64,000 nt of DNA from JAEUHZ01 sp964552795 (GCA_964552795.1 CAZKIO010000012.1:23680-87679); one strand, 5' to 3'. Numbered from the stretch's first letter, positions 8,853 through 17,523 are shown. The notes: generated from the sequence alone by a model not told the origin. Numbers and translations: made by a program.

Positions 8853-9773
8853 TCAGCTCCCGATCGGGACCGCCAGCAGCTCGCGCAACGCGGCCTCGAC
8901 CGTCTCCGGCGCCTCCTCGGGCACGAGGTGTCCGACGTCGGCGAGCGAGCGAACACGTGCGCGCGGAAGACGCCGGATCCACTCGTCGCGGAACTGCGGC
9001 GTGAAGCACCAGTCGCGCTCGCCCCACACGATCGACACGGGGCGATCCGCGAACCGATCCACCGCGGCGTCGGCCAGCTCCAGCTCGCGCCAGGAACGGT
9101 GCGACGGGCGCGTGGGGATGTCCTCGACGAAGCGCCGCACGGCGCGCCGATCGGCGGCCGTGCGCCAGGGCAGCGCGTAGCCGTGGCGCGCGGCGGGCGT
9201 GATGCGCGCGGGATCGTCGACGCCCAGGTAGGGCAGGAGGCCCGCGAAGGCGTTGAGGCGCTGCAGCAAGAGCGGTCCGATCAGGGGCGCGCGGCACACG
9301 GCGATGCGCCAGGGCATCGGACCGGGGAAGGCCGCCGAGTTGGTGACCAGGAGCCGCGCGACCCGGTCGGGCGCGCGCCGCGCGAACGCGAGGCCGATCG
9401 CGCCGCCCCAGTCGTGGACCGCGAGCGTGACGTTGCGCAGATCGAGCGACTCGACGAGCGCGAGCACGTTCTCGGCGTGGCCGGCGAGGTCGTAGCGCCA
9501 GCGGCGCGGCCGCGCCGAGAGGCCGCAACCCATGTGGTCGGGCGCGATGCAGCGGTGCGCATCGCGCAGTGCGCGGATCGCGCGCCGCCACAGGAACGAC
9601 CAGGTCGGGTTGCCGTGCAGGAACAGGACGGGTGCGGCGTCGCGCGGCCCCTCGTCCACGTAGTGCAGCGCGCCGGCGGGCGTGTGGAGGTAGCGGCTCT
9701 CGAACGGATACGATGCGCCCGCGCGTCCCAGGTCGGTGCGCGGCGCGAAGTCGGCGGCGGCGAGCGCGCTCAC
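8853..9773 (-). CDS. oleB: OleB-like alpha/beta hydrolase (beta-lactone decarboxylase)
   Basis: 306 residues from GTG 9773, whose GTGA overlaps the stop of the phosphopantetheinyl transferase. It is a haloalkane-dehalogenase-like alpha/beta hydrolase: oxyanion loop HGNPTW at 53-58, nucleophile Asp121 in HDWGG, and catalytic His282 in DVGHLVPEE. In the ole pathway OleB decarboxylates the beta-lactone from OleC to give the internal olefin. An Asp nucleophile within HDWGG is the feature shared by OleB and dehalogenases; neighbouring oleC decides the call. Confidence 0.88.
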   Translation of the reverse strand: MSALAAADFAPRTDLGRAGASYPFESRYLHTPAGALHYVDEGPRDAAPVLFLHGNPTWSFLWRRAIRALRDAHRCIAPDHMGCGLSARPRRWRYDLAGHAENVLALVESLDLRNVTLAVHDWGGAIGLAFARRAPDRVARLLVTNSAAFPGPMPWRIAVCRAPLIGPLLLQRLNAFAGLLPYLGVDDPARITPAARHGYALPWRTAADRRAVRRFVEDIPTRPSHRSWRELELADAAVDRFADRPVSIVWGERDWCFTPQFRDEWIRRLPRARVRSLADVGHLVPEEAPETVEAALRELLAVPIGS

Positions 9774-10360
9774 GGGACGACCGCCTCCGCGAGGTCCCAG
9801 GCCCAGTCCACCGGCAGCGGATCCTCGCAGCACAGCGCGGCGACGTGGCCCGCGCGCAGCGACTGGTGCACGACGTGCTCGGCGCGGCGGTGCGCGAGCA
9901 CCAGCGGACCCGCGTCCGGCGCGGCGATCAACGTGCAATCCGAGAGTTCCAGGATGCCGCAGCCGGCCTTCTTCAGCACCGCCTCCTTCGCGGTCCAGAT
10001 GCGGAAGAACGCGGCCCACGTGAAACCGCCCAGGAGGTCCAACTCGCCGCGCGAGGCCACCGCGCGCACGATGCCCTGGTCGCGCGGCCGGACCGCCTCG
10101 ACGTCGATGCCGACGGGGGCCCGCGCCACGACGCCGGCCGAGAAGCCGTGCGTGTGCGACACCGACCAGTGCCACCCGTCGCTGGGGCGCGGCGCGTCGC
10201 GCGCGTCCTTCTCGAGCCGTCCCAGGCGCGCGCCGCTCCGGTGCGCGCTCCGGGCCAGCGCGACGCGCGCGTGGGCCGAGCGCGCCGCCACGCGCAGCGC
10301 GCCGGGCAGTCCGCCGTCCGCGGCCGGCGCGGCGAGCAGGACCGGCTGGAGCAGCTTCAC
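9770..10360 (-). CDS. Sfp-type 4'-phosphopantetheinyl transferase
   Basis: 196 residues from GTG 10360, GTGA overlap with the enoyl reductase stop. Motifs GIDVE (84-88; Mg2+-binding Asp86 and Glu88) and WTAKEAVLK (122-130) are the signature of Sfp/AcpT-type enzymes, and WSVSHTHG (65-72) is the CoA-binding N-terminal motif. It transfers the phosphopantetheine arm of CoA to a carrier-protein serine. The obvious partner is the ACP at 15236-15505 in the same operon, which implies that this pathway runs on its own dedicated carrier. Confidence 0.9.
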   Translation of the reverse strand: MKLLQPVLLAAPAADGGLPGALRVAARSAHARVALARSAHRSGARLGRLEKDARDAPRPSDGWHWSVSHTHGFSAGVVARAPVGIDVEAVRPRDQGIVRAVASRGELDLLGGFTWAAFFRIWTAKEAVLKKAGCGILELSDCTLIAAPDAGPLVLAHRRAEHVVHQSLRAGHVAALCCEDPLPVDWAWDLAEAVVP

Positions 10361-11178
10361 GGCTCCTCCGGGCGCGTCACGCGCCGCACGATCTCGCGGT
10401 CGAACCAGTTGACGCTCATGCCCGCGTCGATCACCAGCGACTGCGCGGCGATGCCCGACGAGCGCGGCGAGAGCAGGAACAGCACGGCGTCGGCGACTTC
10501 CCGCGTCTCCAGCCCGCGGTGTCGCAGCGTGGCCTGCTCGGCGAACAGCAGGCTGTCGACGTAGCCGGGGATGCCGGCCGAGGCGGAGGTCTTGAGCAGG
10601 CCGGGGTTGACGCTGTTGAAGCGCACGCCGTCGGCGCTGAAGGCCTTGGCCAGGAACGCGATCGAGGAGTCGAGCGCGGCCTTGATCGGCGCCATGTAGC
10701 CGTAGCTCTCGCTGGCCATGTTCGTGTGGGAGATCGAGAGCGCCACCACCGCCGCGCCCGGCGCGAGGCGCGGACGCAGCGCGCGCGACAGGGCGATCAG
10801 CGAGAAGCACGAGACGTCGACCGCGCGCAGGAAGTCCTCGCGCCGCGTCTCCACGAAGGAGCGCGGAGAGCCGTCCGCCAGCGGTTCGTAGCTGGCGAAG
10901 GCGATCGAGTGGACGAACCCGGCGAGGCGCACGTCCCGCGCCGCGAGCGCCGCGCCCAGCGCGTCGATCGAAGCCTGGTCGGCGACGTCACACACCAGGC
11001 ACGGATCGTCGCCGACGAGCCTGTGCACCTCGTCGCGGCGCGCCTCGGTGTGGACGGTCCACAGCGGAAGCGCTCCCGCCGCGCGCAGCGCCTCGCCGAC
11101 GTGCCAGGCCACGCTCTTTCGGTTGCGCAGCCCGGTGACGAGCACCGTCTTCCCGGCGAGGCCCAGCCAGTCGTTCAT
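10357..11178 (-). CDS. FabI-like enoyl-ACP reductase (SDR)
   Basis: 273 residues from ATG 11178 (ATGA overlap with the dehydratase stop). SDR with the FabI-type arrangement: glycine-rich loop TGLRNRKS at 15-22, FVHSIAFA at 88-95, and catalytic Tyr159 and Lys166 spaced Y-x6-K, which distinguishes FabI from FabG (Y-x3-K). It would reduce an enoyl-ACP intermediate with NAD(P)H. Because it is embedded in the ole/CrtI operon it is probably pathway-specific and not the housekeeping enzyme. Later segments (SGIAAQSLVIDAGMS) are standard for the family C-terminus. Confidence 0.88.
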   Translation of the reverse strand: MNDWLGLAGKTVLVTGLRNRKSVAWHVGEALRAAGALPLWTVHTEARRDEVHRLVGDDPCLVCDVADQASIDALGAALAARDVRLAGFVHSIAFASYEPLADGSPRSFVETRREDFLRAVDVSCFSLIALSRALRPRLAPGAAVVALSISHTNMASESYGYMAPIKAALDSSIAFLAKAFSADGVRFNSVNPGLLKTSASAGIPGYVDSLLFAEQATLRHRGLETREVADAVLFLLSPRSSGIAAQSLVIDAGMSVNWFDREIVRRVTRPEEP

Positions 11179-11618
11179 GGCGCGAGCGCGGTCAGCGCGA
11201 CGGTGAAGCGCAGGCGCGCGACGGGCTGCGCGCCGCAGGTGACGGCGGCTTCCATGTAGCGCGCGAAATCGACGCGGTCGAGCAGCCGCACGGCCGCGCG
11301 CAGCGTCTCGTCGGGCCGGACGATGCGCCGGAAGCGCGCGTCCTCGATGCGCGTCAGCACGGGCAGCGCGCGGCCCGCGACGGCCTCCGACGCGAGCAGG
11401 ATGGCCGCCGACTGGAACGCGAACTCGCTGATCAGCACGCCCGGCAGCACCGGCTCGCCCGGGTAGTGGCCGCGGAACGCCGGCAGCGCGGGGCTGACGT
11501 CCCACTCGGTGACGATGCTGTTCTCGGTGCGGCCGACCACGCGGTCGACGAACAGGAACGGATCGCGGTGGGGGATCAGCGCCTCGATGGCGCCGCGGTC
11601 CAGGGTGCTAGAGCCCAC
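11175..11618 (-). CDS. FabZ/FabA-like 3-hydroxyacyl-ACP dehydratase (hot-dog fold)
   Basis: 147 residues from GTG 11618, which overlaps the ketoreductase stop by 11 bases. The hot-dog core carries FRGHYPGEPVLPGVLISE with catalytic His51 and Glu65 at the FabZ spacing of 14; IPHRDPFLFVDRV at 15-27 is the usual N-terminal motif. It would dehydrate 3-hydroxyacyl-ACP to the trans-2-enoyl form. Sequence alone cannot tell whether it also isomerises like FabA. Confidence 0.9.
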   Translation of the reverse strand: MGSSTLDRGAIEALIPHRDPFLFVDRVVGRTENSIVTEWDVSPALPAFRGHYPGEPVLPGVLISEFAFQSAAILLASEAVAGRALPVLTRIEDARFRRIVRPDETLRAAVRLLDRVDFARYMEAAVTCGAQPVARLRFTVALTALAP

Positions 11619-12357
11619 CGTGCACCTCCAGGACGCTGCCGTGGACGTAGCTCGACTCGCGCAGGCACAGGAACAGCACGGCGTGCGCGATCTCCTCGGG
11701 GCTGCCGAAGCGGCCCAGCGGCACCATCTTCAGGTGCTCCTTCCTGATCTCGTCGGGCAGGTCGGAGAGCAGCTCGGTCTCGACGAAGCCCGGCGACACG
11801 CAGTTGACGGTGATCTTGCGCTTGCCGACCTCGCGCGCGAGCGAGCGCATCAAGCCGACCTGGCCGGCCTTGCTGGCGGCGTAGTTGGCCTGTCCGGCGA
11901 ACCCGTGCGCTCCCGAGGGCGAGGTGACGAACACGATGCGGCCGTAGCGCTGTGGCAGCATGGCCTGCACCGCGTACTTCGCCATCAGGAAGGAGCCCGT
12001 CAGGTTGACGTCGAGGACGGCGCGCCAGTCCTCGACCCGCATCGTCCCGACGATCTGGTCGCGGCGGATGCCGGCGTTGGCGATCAGTCCCTGCACGCCC
12101 GACGGCGCGGCCGACAGGTCGCTCCAGAACGCCTCGCAGGCCCCGGCATCCGCGACGTCGAAGCGATGGAGGCGGAGCCGGTCGCCGAAACGCGCCGCCT
12201 CGGTGCGCAGCGCCTCGGCCGCGAACTCGTTGCCGGTCCACGTCGCGTGCACGCGCGCGCCGCGCTCCAGGAGCGCCAGCGTGACGGCGCGGCCCAGCCC
12301 GCGCGTGCCGCCGGTGACCACCAGGGTCTGGCCGTCGAAGGCGTCGGCGGCGATCAC
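11608..12357 (-). CDS. FabG-like 3-oxoacyl-ACP reductase (SDR)
   Basis: 249 residues from GTG 12357 (GTGA overlap with the CrtI-like stop). Classical SDR: TGGTRGLG at 15-22, NAG at 94-96, and the catalytic triad Ser146, Tyr159, Lys163 (NYAASK). PGFVETELL and the C-terminal VHGSVLEVHGG match FabG. It reduces 3-oxoacyl-ACP to 3-hydroxyacyl-ACP with NADPH and provides the ketoreduction step between the ketosynthase at 15538-16776 and the dehydratase at 11175-11618. Confidence 0.92.
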   Translation of the reverse strand: MIAADAFDGQTLVVTGGTRGLGRAVTLALLERGARVHATWTGNEFAAEALRTEAARFGDRLRLHRFDVADAGACEAFWSDLSAAPSGVQGLIANAGIRRDQIVGTMRVEDWRAVLDVNLTGSFLMAKYAVQAMLPQRYGRIVFVTSPSGAHGFAGQANYAASKAGQVGLMRSLAREVGKRKITVNCVSPGFVETELLSDLPDEIRKEHLKMVPLGRFGSPEEIAHAVLFLCLRESSYVHGSVLEVHGGL

Positions 12358-13832
12358 GCCGAGACCTCCAGCAGGCTGGCGAGCCAGGCGTCGACGCGGT
12401 TGGCCACGATCGCGCCGTAGTTCGCGGCGCCGAGCCAGCCGGACATGATGATCCCGACGCTGCCGGCGTGGTACAGGCCCTGCACCTGCTCGTGAATGCT
12501 CATGCTCGGCCGCAGACCCTCGAACTTGGTGCCGAAGGACGTGCCGCTGGGCGCCTGCGTGTAGAACTGGAAGGTGCGCGGCGTGGCCGCCTCGGCGTGG
12601 TCGACGAGCGCGCGCGCGCCGGGGACGAGCTGCTCCAGGCGCTCGAGCGTGAGCTCGACGAGGCGCGCCTTCTCGCGCTCGTAGCCCGCGGCATCCAGCG
12701 CGGCCCAGTCCTCCCAGCGGGCGTTGCGCGAGGCGACGATCGTGTAGCGGTCCGACCCCGGCCGCGTCTTGGGGTAGTAGAACGAGAACGTGACGCTCTC
12801 GCCCGGATGATCGGCCAGCGCCGCGGAAGAGAACGTCGGGCGCGTGGAGGAGAACAGGAGGTCGGTCACGAACGGGATCGCGGCTCCGCGGCGCACGCCC
12901 AGGTAGACCTGCGTGCTGGAGGTGTTGAGCCGCACGCCGCGAACCTTGCGGGCGTAATCGGACTCGAAGTGCTCGGCGCCCACCAGGTCCTCGACGGTGC
13001 TCTTGAGGCTGGCGTTGCTGACGACCGCGTCGCACTCCAGGAACCGTCCGTTGGCCTCGACTCCGGTCACCCGGCCGGCGTGGACCTGGATCCGCGTCAC
13101 CTGGACGCGCGCGCGCACCTCCACGCCGCGCCGCTCGAGTTCCGCGCGCATCTCGCGCACCAGCCGGTCCGTGCCTCCGGAGAAGGTGAATACGCCGTCG
13201 CGCATGAAGTTCCCGAAGACGATCCCGTAGCTGATCGACGGGTCGTCCAGCGTCGAGCCGTTGGCGTAGCTGATCGGCTCCATCAGGAGGCGCTGGACGT
13301 CGTTGCGCCCGGGGAAGTGGCGCTCGAACAGCTCGGCGGTCGTCTCGCCGGTCTCGCTGTGGAAGTCCATCCGCGCGATCTCGTCGTAGAACGCCGCGAC
13401 GTCGGCGGCCGGGACGCGCAGCACGTCGGTCAGCTTGCGCGTGAAGTCGGTGCGCGTGAACTCGGTGTCGAATGCGAACTGCGGGTTGTCGAAGCGGATT
13501 CCGTCGAGCTGCACGATCGAGTCGGCGATGGCCGCGTTCCAGTAGCGCCGGCAGGTCTTGCGCATCCCGGAGGGGAAGCCGTGCAGCGATACGTCGAACA
13601 GGTGCCCGCCGCGCCGCTTGAACCAGGTGGCCAGGCCCCCGAGGTTGTAGTGCTGCTCCAGGACGAGCACCTTGCGTCCGGCGCGGGCCAGCACCGACGC
13701 CGCGGTCAGGCCGCCCAGGCCGCTGCCGATCACGATCACGTCGAAGCGGCCGTCGAGACCCTGCAGCGGGTCGCGGCTCAGCGGCGCCTTGCCGTCCGTG
13801 CTGCCCTTGTAGTAGCGCTGCTCCCGGCTCAT
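12354..13832 (-). CDS. CrtI/CrtISO-like FAD-dependent oxidoreductase, second copy
   Basis: 492 residues from ATG 13832; the ATGA overlaps the stop of the first copy. The N-terminal dinucleotide-binding motif GSGLGGL is at 36-42 after a ~30-residue extension, and VLEQHYNLGGLATWFKRRG continues the phytoene-desaturase-family pattern. The C-terminal FAD-contact segment GLYHAGSVG...GWLGAANYG is also family-typical. Members desaturate, isomerise or saturate polyenes (CrtI, CrtISO, RetSat). Placed between an ACP and FabG, the likely substrate is an acyl or polyene chain and not a carotenoid; no phytoene synthase gene is present. The reaction direction is unknown. Confidence 0.85.
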   Translation of the reverse strand: MSREQRYYKGSTDGKAPLSRDPLQGLDGRFDVIVIGSGLGGLTAASVLARAGRKVLVLEQHYNLGGLATWFKRRGGHLFDVSLHGFPSGMRKTCRRYWNAAIADSIVQLDGIRFDNPQFAFDTEFTRTDFTRKLTDVLRVPAADVAAFYDEIARMDFHSETGETTAELFERHFPGRNDVQRLLMEPISYANGSTLDDPSISYGIVFGNFMRDGVFTFSGGTDRLVREMRAELERRGVEVRARVQVTRIQVHAGRVTGVEANGRFLECDAVVSNASLKSTVEDLVGAEHFESDYARKVRGVRLNTSSTQVYLGVRRGAAIPFVTDLLFSSTRPTFSSAALADHPGESVTFSFYYPKTRPGSDRYTIVASRNARWEDWAALDAAGYEREKARLVELTLERLEQLVPGARALVDHAEAATPRTFQFYTQAPSGTSFGTKFEGLRPSMSIHEQVQGLYHAGSVGIIMSGWLGAANYGAIVANRVDAWLASLLEVSA

Positions 13833-15223
13833 GGCGCGTGCGCGATCAGCGCGTGCTGGTTGACCATGATCACCCCCGAGAGCAGCGCGCCGACGACGCC
13901 GACCTGGCCCTGGTCGGTGCCGATCAGGACGACGCCGGGCACGCCGGACGCGCCGTCGCGGAACTTGCGCGGGCTGCCGTACACGGTGCCGCCGGGGTGC
14001 CCGGTGTAGTGGACGAGCGTGCGCGGCGTGAAGAGATCGTCCTGGACGGCGCTGGGACGCGGGTCGTGGGCGAAGCGCGCGGCGGCGGCGCACAGCACCT
14101 CGTCCGCAGCGGCCTTCTCGCGCCGGTAGGCGGCCTCGTCGAGGCCGAGCCACGCGACGGGGTTCGCGAGGCACGTCACCCGCATCAGGCCGTGCGGCCG
14201 GATCTCGTTCTCGGCGTAGTTGTCGCTGCAGCAGATCACCCCGCTCGTGCCGTCGACGGCGGAGGCGGGACGGCGCCAGCGCGGACGCTCGTCCTCCGCG
14301 AAGAACACCAGGGTGCTGTCCGTGCCCAGTTCGGCCGACGGGCGCGCGGTGACGCGCTGCATCTCGACGAACGACAGGCGTCCCTGGGCCTCGTCGTCGG
14401 CCGCGAGGCCGCACAGGGCGCGCGTGGGGTTGTACCCCGCGGAGGAGAACACGCGGTCGGCCAGCAGTTCCGTGCCCGAATCCAGGCGCACGCCCCGCGC
14501 CGCACCGTGGGCGTCGAGCAGGATCGACTCGACGCCGGAGTGCAAGCGCAGCTCGCCGCCTTCGCTCTCGAAACGCTCGATCAAGAGATCGAGCAGGGGC
14601 TTGATGCCGCCGACGGGCCGGGCGAGGCCCTCGAGGAAGATCGAGCGGAACAGCAGCACCGCCTGGTAGACGTCGACGTCGTCCTCGCGCGCGCTGCCGT
14701 ACCACAACAGCGGCAGGAGCAGCGCCTCGACGAGGCGTTCATCGCGGATGTGCTCGTGCAGGAAGGCGCGGCCCGAGCCGGGCGGCCGCGACGTGTCGAA
14801 GGCATCGGCCTCGCGCACCGCGCGCACCAGGGAATGCCAGCCGTCGCGCTCGGCGGGAAAGGCCTCCAGCACCTGCGCCTCGAGCAGCGCCGGGTCGTTC
14901 GAGAAGCACAGGTCGAGATCGGCGACGCGGATCCGGGAGTGCGACTGCTCGGCGAGCTTCAGGTCCTCCCAGCGCAGGCGCAACTGACGCAGGAGGCGCG
15001 GCAGCGGCAATCCGCGCGCGCCGCGCGGCGCCCAGTTCGTGAGGGCGTGCAGTCCGCTGTCGAACCGGCGCCCGCCGCGCTTGTAGAACGAGTTCAGTCC
15101 GCCCCACAGCGTGTGACGCTCGAGGACCGCGACGCGCTTGCCGAACTGCGCCAGGCGTATGCCGGCGGCCAGGCCGGCCATGCCCGCGCCGATCACCAGC
15201 GAATCGTAGCGCTCCGCGCCCAT
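13829..15223 (-). CDS. CrtI-like FAD-dependent oxidoreductase, first copy
   Basis: 464 residues from ATG 15223, twelve bases after the ACP stop. GAGMAGL at 12-18 and VLERHTLWGGLNSFYKRGG form the FAD-binding start of the phytoene-desaturase-like family. The C-terminal GVVLIGTDQGQVGVVGALLS closes the FAD domain. It is clearly diverged from the next gene, so the pair looks like two steps and not a recent duplicate. No catalytic residue set is diagnostic in this family. By position it is probably an acyl-chain or polyene desaturase/isomerase serving the FAS/ole operon. Confidence 0.85.
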   Translation of the reverse strand: MGAERYDSLVIGAGMAGLAAGIRLAQFGKRVAVLERHTLWGGLNSFYKRGGRRFDSGLHALTNWAPRGARGLPLPRLLRQLRLRWEDLKLAEQSHSRIRVADLDLCFSNDPALLEAQVLEAFPAERDGWHSLVRAVREADAFDTSRPPGSGRAFLHEHIRDERLVEALLLPLLWYGSAREDDVDVYQAVLLFRSIFLEGLARPVGGIKPLLDLLIERFESEGGELRLHSGVESILLDAHGAARGVRLDSGTELLADRVFSSAGYNPTRALCGLAADDEAQGRLSFVEMQRVTARPSAELGTDSTLVFFAEDERPRWRRPASAVDGTSGVICCSDNYAENEIRPHGLMRVTCLANPVAWLGLDEAAYRREKAAADEVLCAAAARFAHDPRPSAVQDDLFTPRTLVHYTGHPGGTVYGSPRKFRDGASGVPGVVLIGTDQGQVGVVGALLSGVIMVNQHALIAHAP

Positions 15224-15235
15224 CGGACGGGGCGG

Positions 15236-15505
15236 TCAGCCGCCGACCTTGAGCGTCTTGCCCTGCATCCTGGGCGCGAGGTACGCGACGCAGCCGTCGA
15301 GCGTCGCGAGCTCCTTGTAGTCCTCCTCGGGGACGTGGACGCCGTAGCGCTTGCGCAGCTCCATGACGATGTCCAGGAAGTCCATCGAGTCGAGCTCGAT
15401 CTGGTCGCGCAGGCGGACGTCGTTGGCCAGCGCCGACAAGTCCTCGTCGGGCGCGATCGTGTGGATGATGTCCTTGATCGCCTGGATGATCTGTTCGCGG
15501 GTCAT
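15236..15505 (-). CDS. Acyl carrier protein dedicated to the ole/FAS operon
   Basis: 89 residues from ATG 15505. The phosphopantetheine attachment Ser40 lies in ELDSMDFLDIVMEL, a variant of the canonical DSLD helix. Acidic helices and size fit a type II ACP. It shuttles the growing acyl chain between the ketosynthase, reductases, dehydratase and possibly the CrtI-like enzymes of this operon; OleA would then use the released or transferred acyl group. The basic C-terminal tail (MQGKTLKVGG) is slightly longer than in housekeeping ACPs. Confidence 0.93.
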   Translation of the reverse strand: MTREQIIQAIKDIIHTIAPDEDLSALANDVRLRDQIELDSMDFLDIVMELRKRYGVHVPEEDYKELATLDGCVAYLAPRMQGKTLKVGG

Positions 15506-15537
15506 GGGTTCGGGAATCAGGGGGTGAAAGCGGGGAC

Positions 15538-16776
15538 TCAGCCTTCGAAGCGCCGCACGACGACGGCGGAGTTGATGCCCAGCATGCCGAACGACAGGTT
15601 CAGGATGCTCTCGACGCGACCCAGGTCGCGCGGGCGGTTGATGACGAGGTTCCTGACCTCGCAGGCGGGGTCGAGGTGCTCGACGTTGATCGTGGGGTGC
15701 GCCACGCCGTCGTGGAACGACGGCAGGTTGCCGGCCAGCTCGAGCGCGCCGGCGGCGCCCATCGTGTGGCCGATGAAGCTCTTGGTGTTGTTCACGTGCG
15801 TGCGCGCGCTCCGGCCGAACACGTTGCGCAGCGCCTCGCATTCCTGCTGGTCGCCCAGCGGCGTGGCCGTCGCGTGGCTCGACACCAGGTCGATCTCGCC
15901 GGGCTCGAGGCGTGCGCGGGCCAGCGCGCCGCGCACGCACTCCTCCTGGCGCTCGGCGAGCGGCAGTACGAAGTCCGACGCGTCCGAATTCACGCAGTGT
16001 CCGACGAACTCGCCCAGGATGCGCGCGCCGCGGCGCCGGGCGTCCTCCAGGCGTTCGAGCGCGAAGAGGCACCCGCCCTCGGAGACCACGATGCCGTTGC
16101 GCGCCAGGTCGAACGGACGCGACGCGCGCGCCGGGTCGGCGTGCGCGGCCAGGGCTCCCTGCGCGCGGAAGCTGGCGAAGATGCCGAACGTGTGGATGCT
16201 CTCGGACACTCCGCCGGCGAGCGCCAGGTCGACCTCGCCGAGCTGCAGCATCTGCGCGCCGTGGATCAGGCCCAGGTTGCCGGCCGCGCACGCGCCCCCG
16301 AGGCAGTACGCCGGCCCCGTGATGCCGAAGCCCAGCGCGACCTCGCCGGCCGGGTTGTTGGCCACGGTGCGCGGGTTGTGATGGTGCGACCAGTAGGCGA
16401 GGTCGAAGTCGTACTGCGCGACTTCGTGGATCTGGTTCTCGGTCTCGACGTTGCCGTGCTCGGTGGTGCCGACGTACACGCCGACGCGCGAGCGTTCGCG
16501 CGCCGCGAGGTCGATCCCGGCGTCCGACAGCGCCTCGCCCGCGCACCAGATCGCGATCGAGCCCGCGCGCGTGCCGCGGCGCAGCTCCTTGCGCTTCTGC
16601 CAGCGCAGGGGATCGAACTCGCACTGGCCGGCCAGCGTGTCGCCGACGTGGCGGATGGTCCACGGCCGCACGCCCGAGACGCCCTTCAGGAGGTTCGCGC
16701 GGTACTCGGGGAGCGAATTCCCGTTGGGGCTGGTCAGGCCCACGCCGGTGATCACGATGCGCGGGAGGCCGATCAT
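15538..16776 (-). CDS. FabF-like 3-oxoacyl-ACP synthase (KAS II family)
   Basis: 412 residues from ATG 16776, whose ATGA overlaps the regulator stop. The thiolase-fold active site is complete: Cys163 (GGACAAGN), His301 (SSHATATPLGD), Lys332 (NNTKSFIG) and His337 (GHTMGAAG). It elongates acyl-ACP with malonyl-ACP. Only one ketosynthase is present, with no chain-length-factor partner, which differs from aryl-polyene and type II polyketide loci. The active-site context GGACAAGN departs from the common DTACSS(G/A), suggesting a specialised clade. Confidence 0.93.
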   Translation of the reverse strand: MIGLPRIVITGVGLTSPNGNSLPEYRANLLKGVSGVRPWTIRHVGDTLAGQCEFDPLRWQKRKELRRGTRAGSIAIWCAGEALSDAGIDLAARERSRVGVYVGTTEHGNVETENQIHEVAQYDFDLAYWSHHHNPRTVANNPAGEVALGFGITGPAYCLGGACAAGNLGLIHGAQMLQLGEVDLALAGGVSESIHTFGIFASFRAQGALAAHADPARASRPFDLARNGIVVSEGGCLFALERLEDARRRGARILGEFVGHCVNSDASDFVLPLAERQEECVRGALARARLEPGEIDLVSSHATATPLGDQQECEALRNVFGRSARTHVNNTKSFIGHTMGAAGALELAGNLPSFHDGVAHPTINVEHLDPACEVRNLVINRPRDLGRVESILNLSFGMLGINSAVVVRRFEG

Positions 16777-17474
16777 CCGCCGGACCTCCGGCGGCGCGGC
16801 CCGCGTTCGCGCTCCGCCTGCCCGCCGTCCTCCAGCCGCTCGAGCACGTGCGCCGCGACCTCGGTGCGCGCGCGCGCGTCGACGCCGACGAGGCGCGCGG
16901 GCAGCGCCATGCCGACCTTGAGGGCCGTCGTGACGGCCTTGGCCAGCACGCTCTGGCTGTCGCCCAGCGCGCGCTCGACGGAGCTGAACACGAGCTGCAT
17001 GACCGCCTCGGCGATCTCGCACGAGCTGATGATCGAGCGCAGCGACAGGACGCGCGGGTCGCGCGGGCCGTAGCGCTCGATGACGTACTCCAGCGTGGCC
17101 TCGGCGGCGCGCCGGAACTTGCGGAACACGACCTGCTCGCGGCGCCGGAAGACGGTCGCCACGATCGACAGCGTGTTGCCGACGGGGCGGTGGAGGTGGC
17201 AGCGCCGCGCGGGGTCGAACTCGGACTCGATCGCGCCCCACTCGGCGAGGTCGTGCAACGTGGTGCTGGTCGCTCCCGTGGAGATCTCGAGCGCCTCGCC
17301 GATCTCCTTCGAGGAGAGCGGCATGCCCGCCAGGACGAGCAGGCCCCACAGCCGCCCGTGCACGCGCTTGAAGCCGAACGTGCGGAAGAACAGCTCGAAG
17401 TTGGGCAACTGCGCCTGCAGCTCGGGGTCGAGGCCGGCGAATTCGCCCGCCGGGGCGTCGTGCTTGGCAGGCAT
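16773..17474 (-). CDS. GbsR/MarR-family transcriptional regulator
   Basis: 233 residues from ATG 17474. The winged helix-turn-helix lies at about 37-95, with RVHGRLWGLLVLAGMPLS followed by the recognition segment TGATSTTLHDLAEWG, the pattern of GbsR-like MarR regulators. A long helical C-terminal half probably mediates dimerisation and effector sensing. It is the first gene of the overlapping operon that continues into the ketosynthase, so it probably autoregulates and controls the pathway. A dyad (17506-17523) lies 31 bases upstream of its start. Residues after 215 are Arg-rich and low complexity. Confidence 0.85.
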   Translation of the reverse strand: MPAKHDAPAGEFAGLDPELQAQLPNFELFFRTFGFKRVHGRLWGLLVLAGMPLSSKEIGEALEISTGATSTTLHDLAEWGAIESEFDPARRCHLHRPVGNTLSIVATVFRRREQVVFRKFRRAAEATLEYVIERYGPRDPRVLSLRSIISSCEIAEAVMQLVFSSVERALGDSQSVLAKAVTTALKVGMALPARLVGVDARARTEVAAHVLERLEDGGQAERERGPRRRRSGG

Positions 17475-17505
17475 GGCGGGTGGGGCGGTCCGGGCGGTTC
17501 GGGCG

Positions 17506-17523
17506 TTTCAGAGATTCCTGAAA
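17506..17523. promoter_or_regulatory. Candidate operator for the GbsR-type regulator
   Basis: TTTCAG-AGATTC-CTGAAA is an inverted repeat with 6-bp arms in the 151-base gap between the oleA stop and the regulator start. It is less G+C-rich than its surroundings. Position and symmetry suit a dimeric MarR-type repressor; binding is inference. Confidence 0.4.

Noticed and set aside
12354..15223. Carotenoid biosynthesis cluster
   Set aside because: No phytoene synthase, cyclase or prenyl transferase accompanies the CrtI-like genes.
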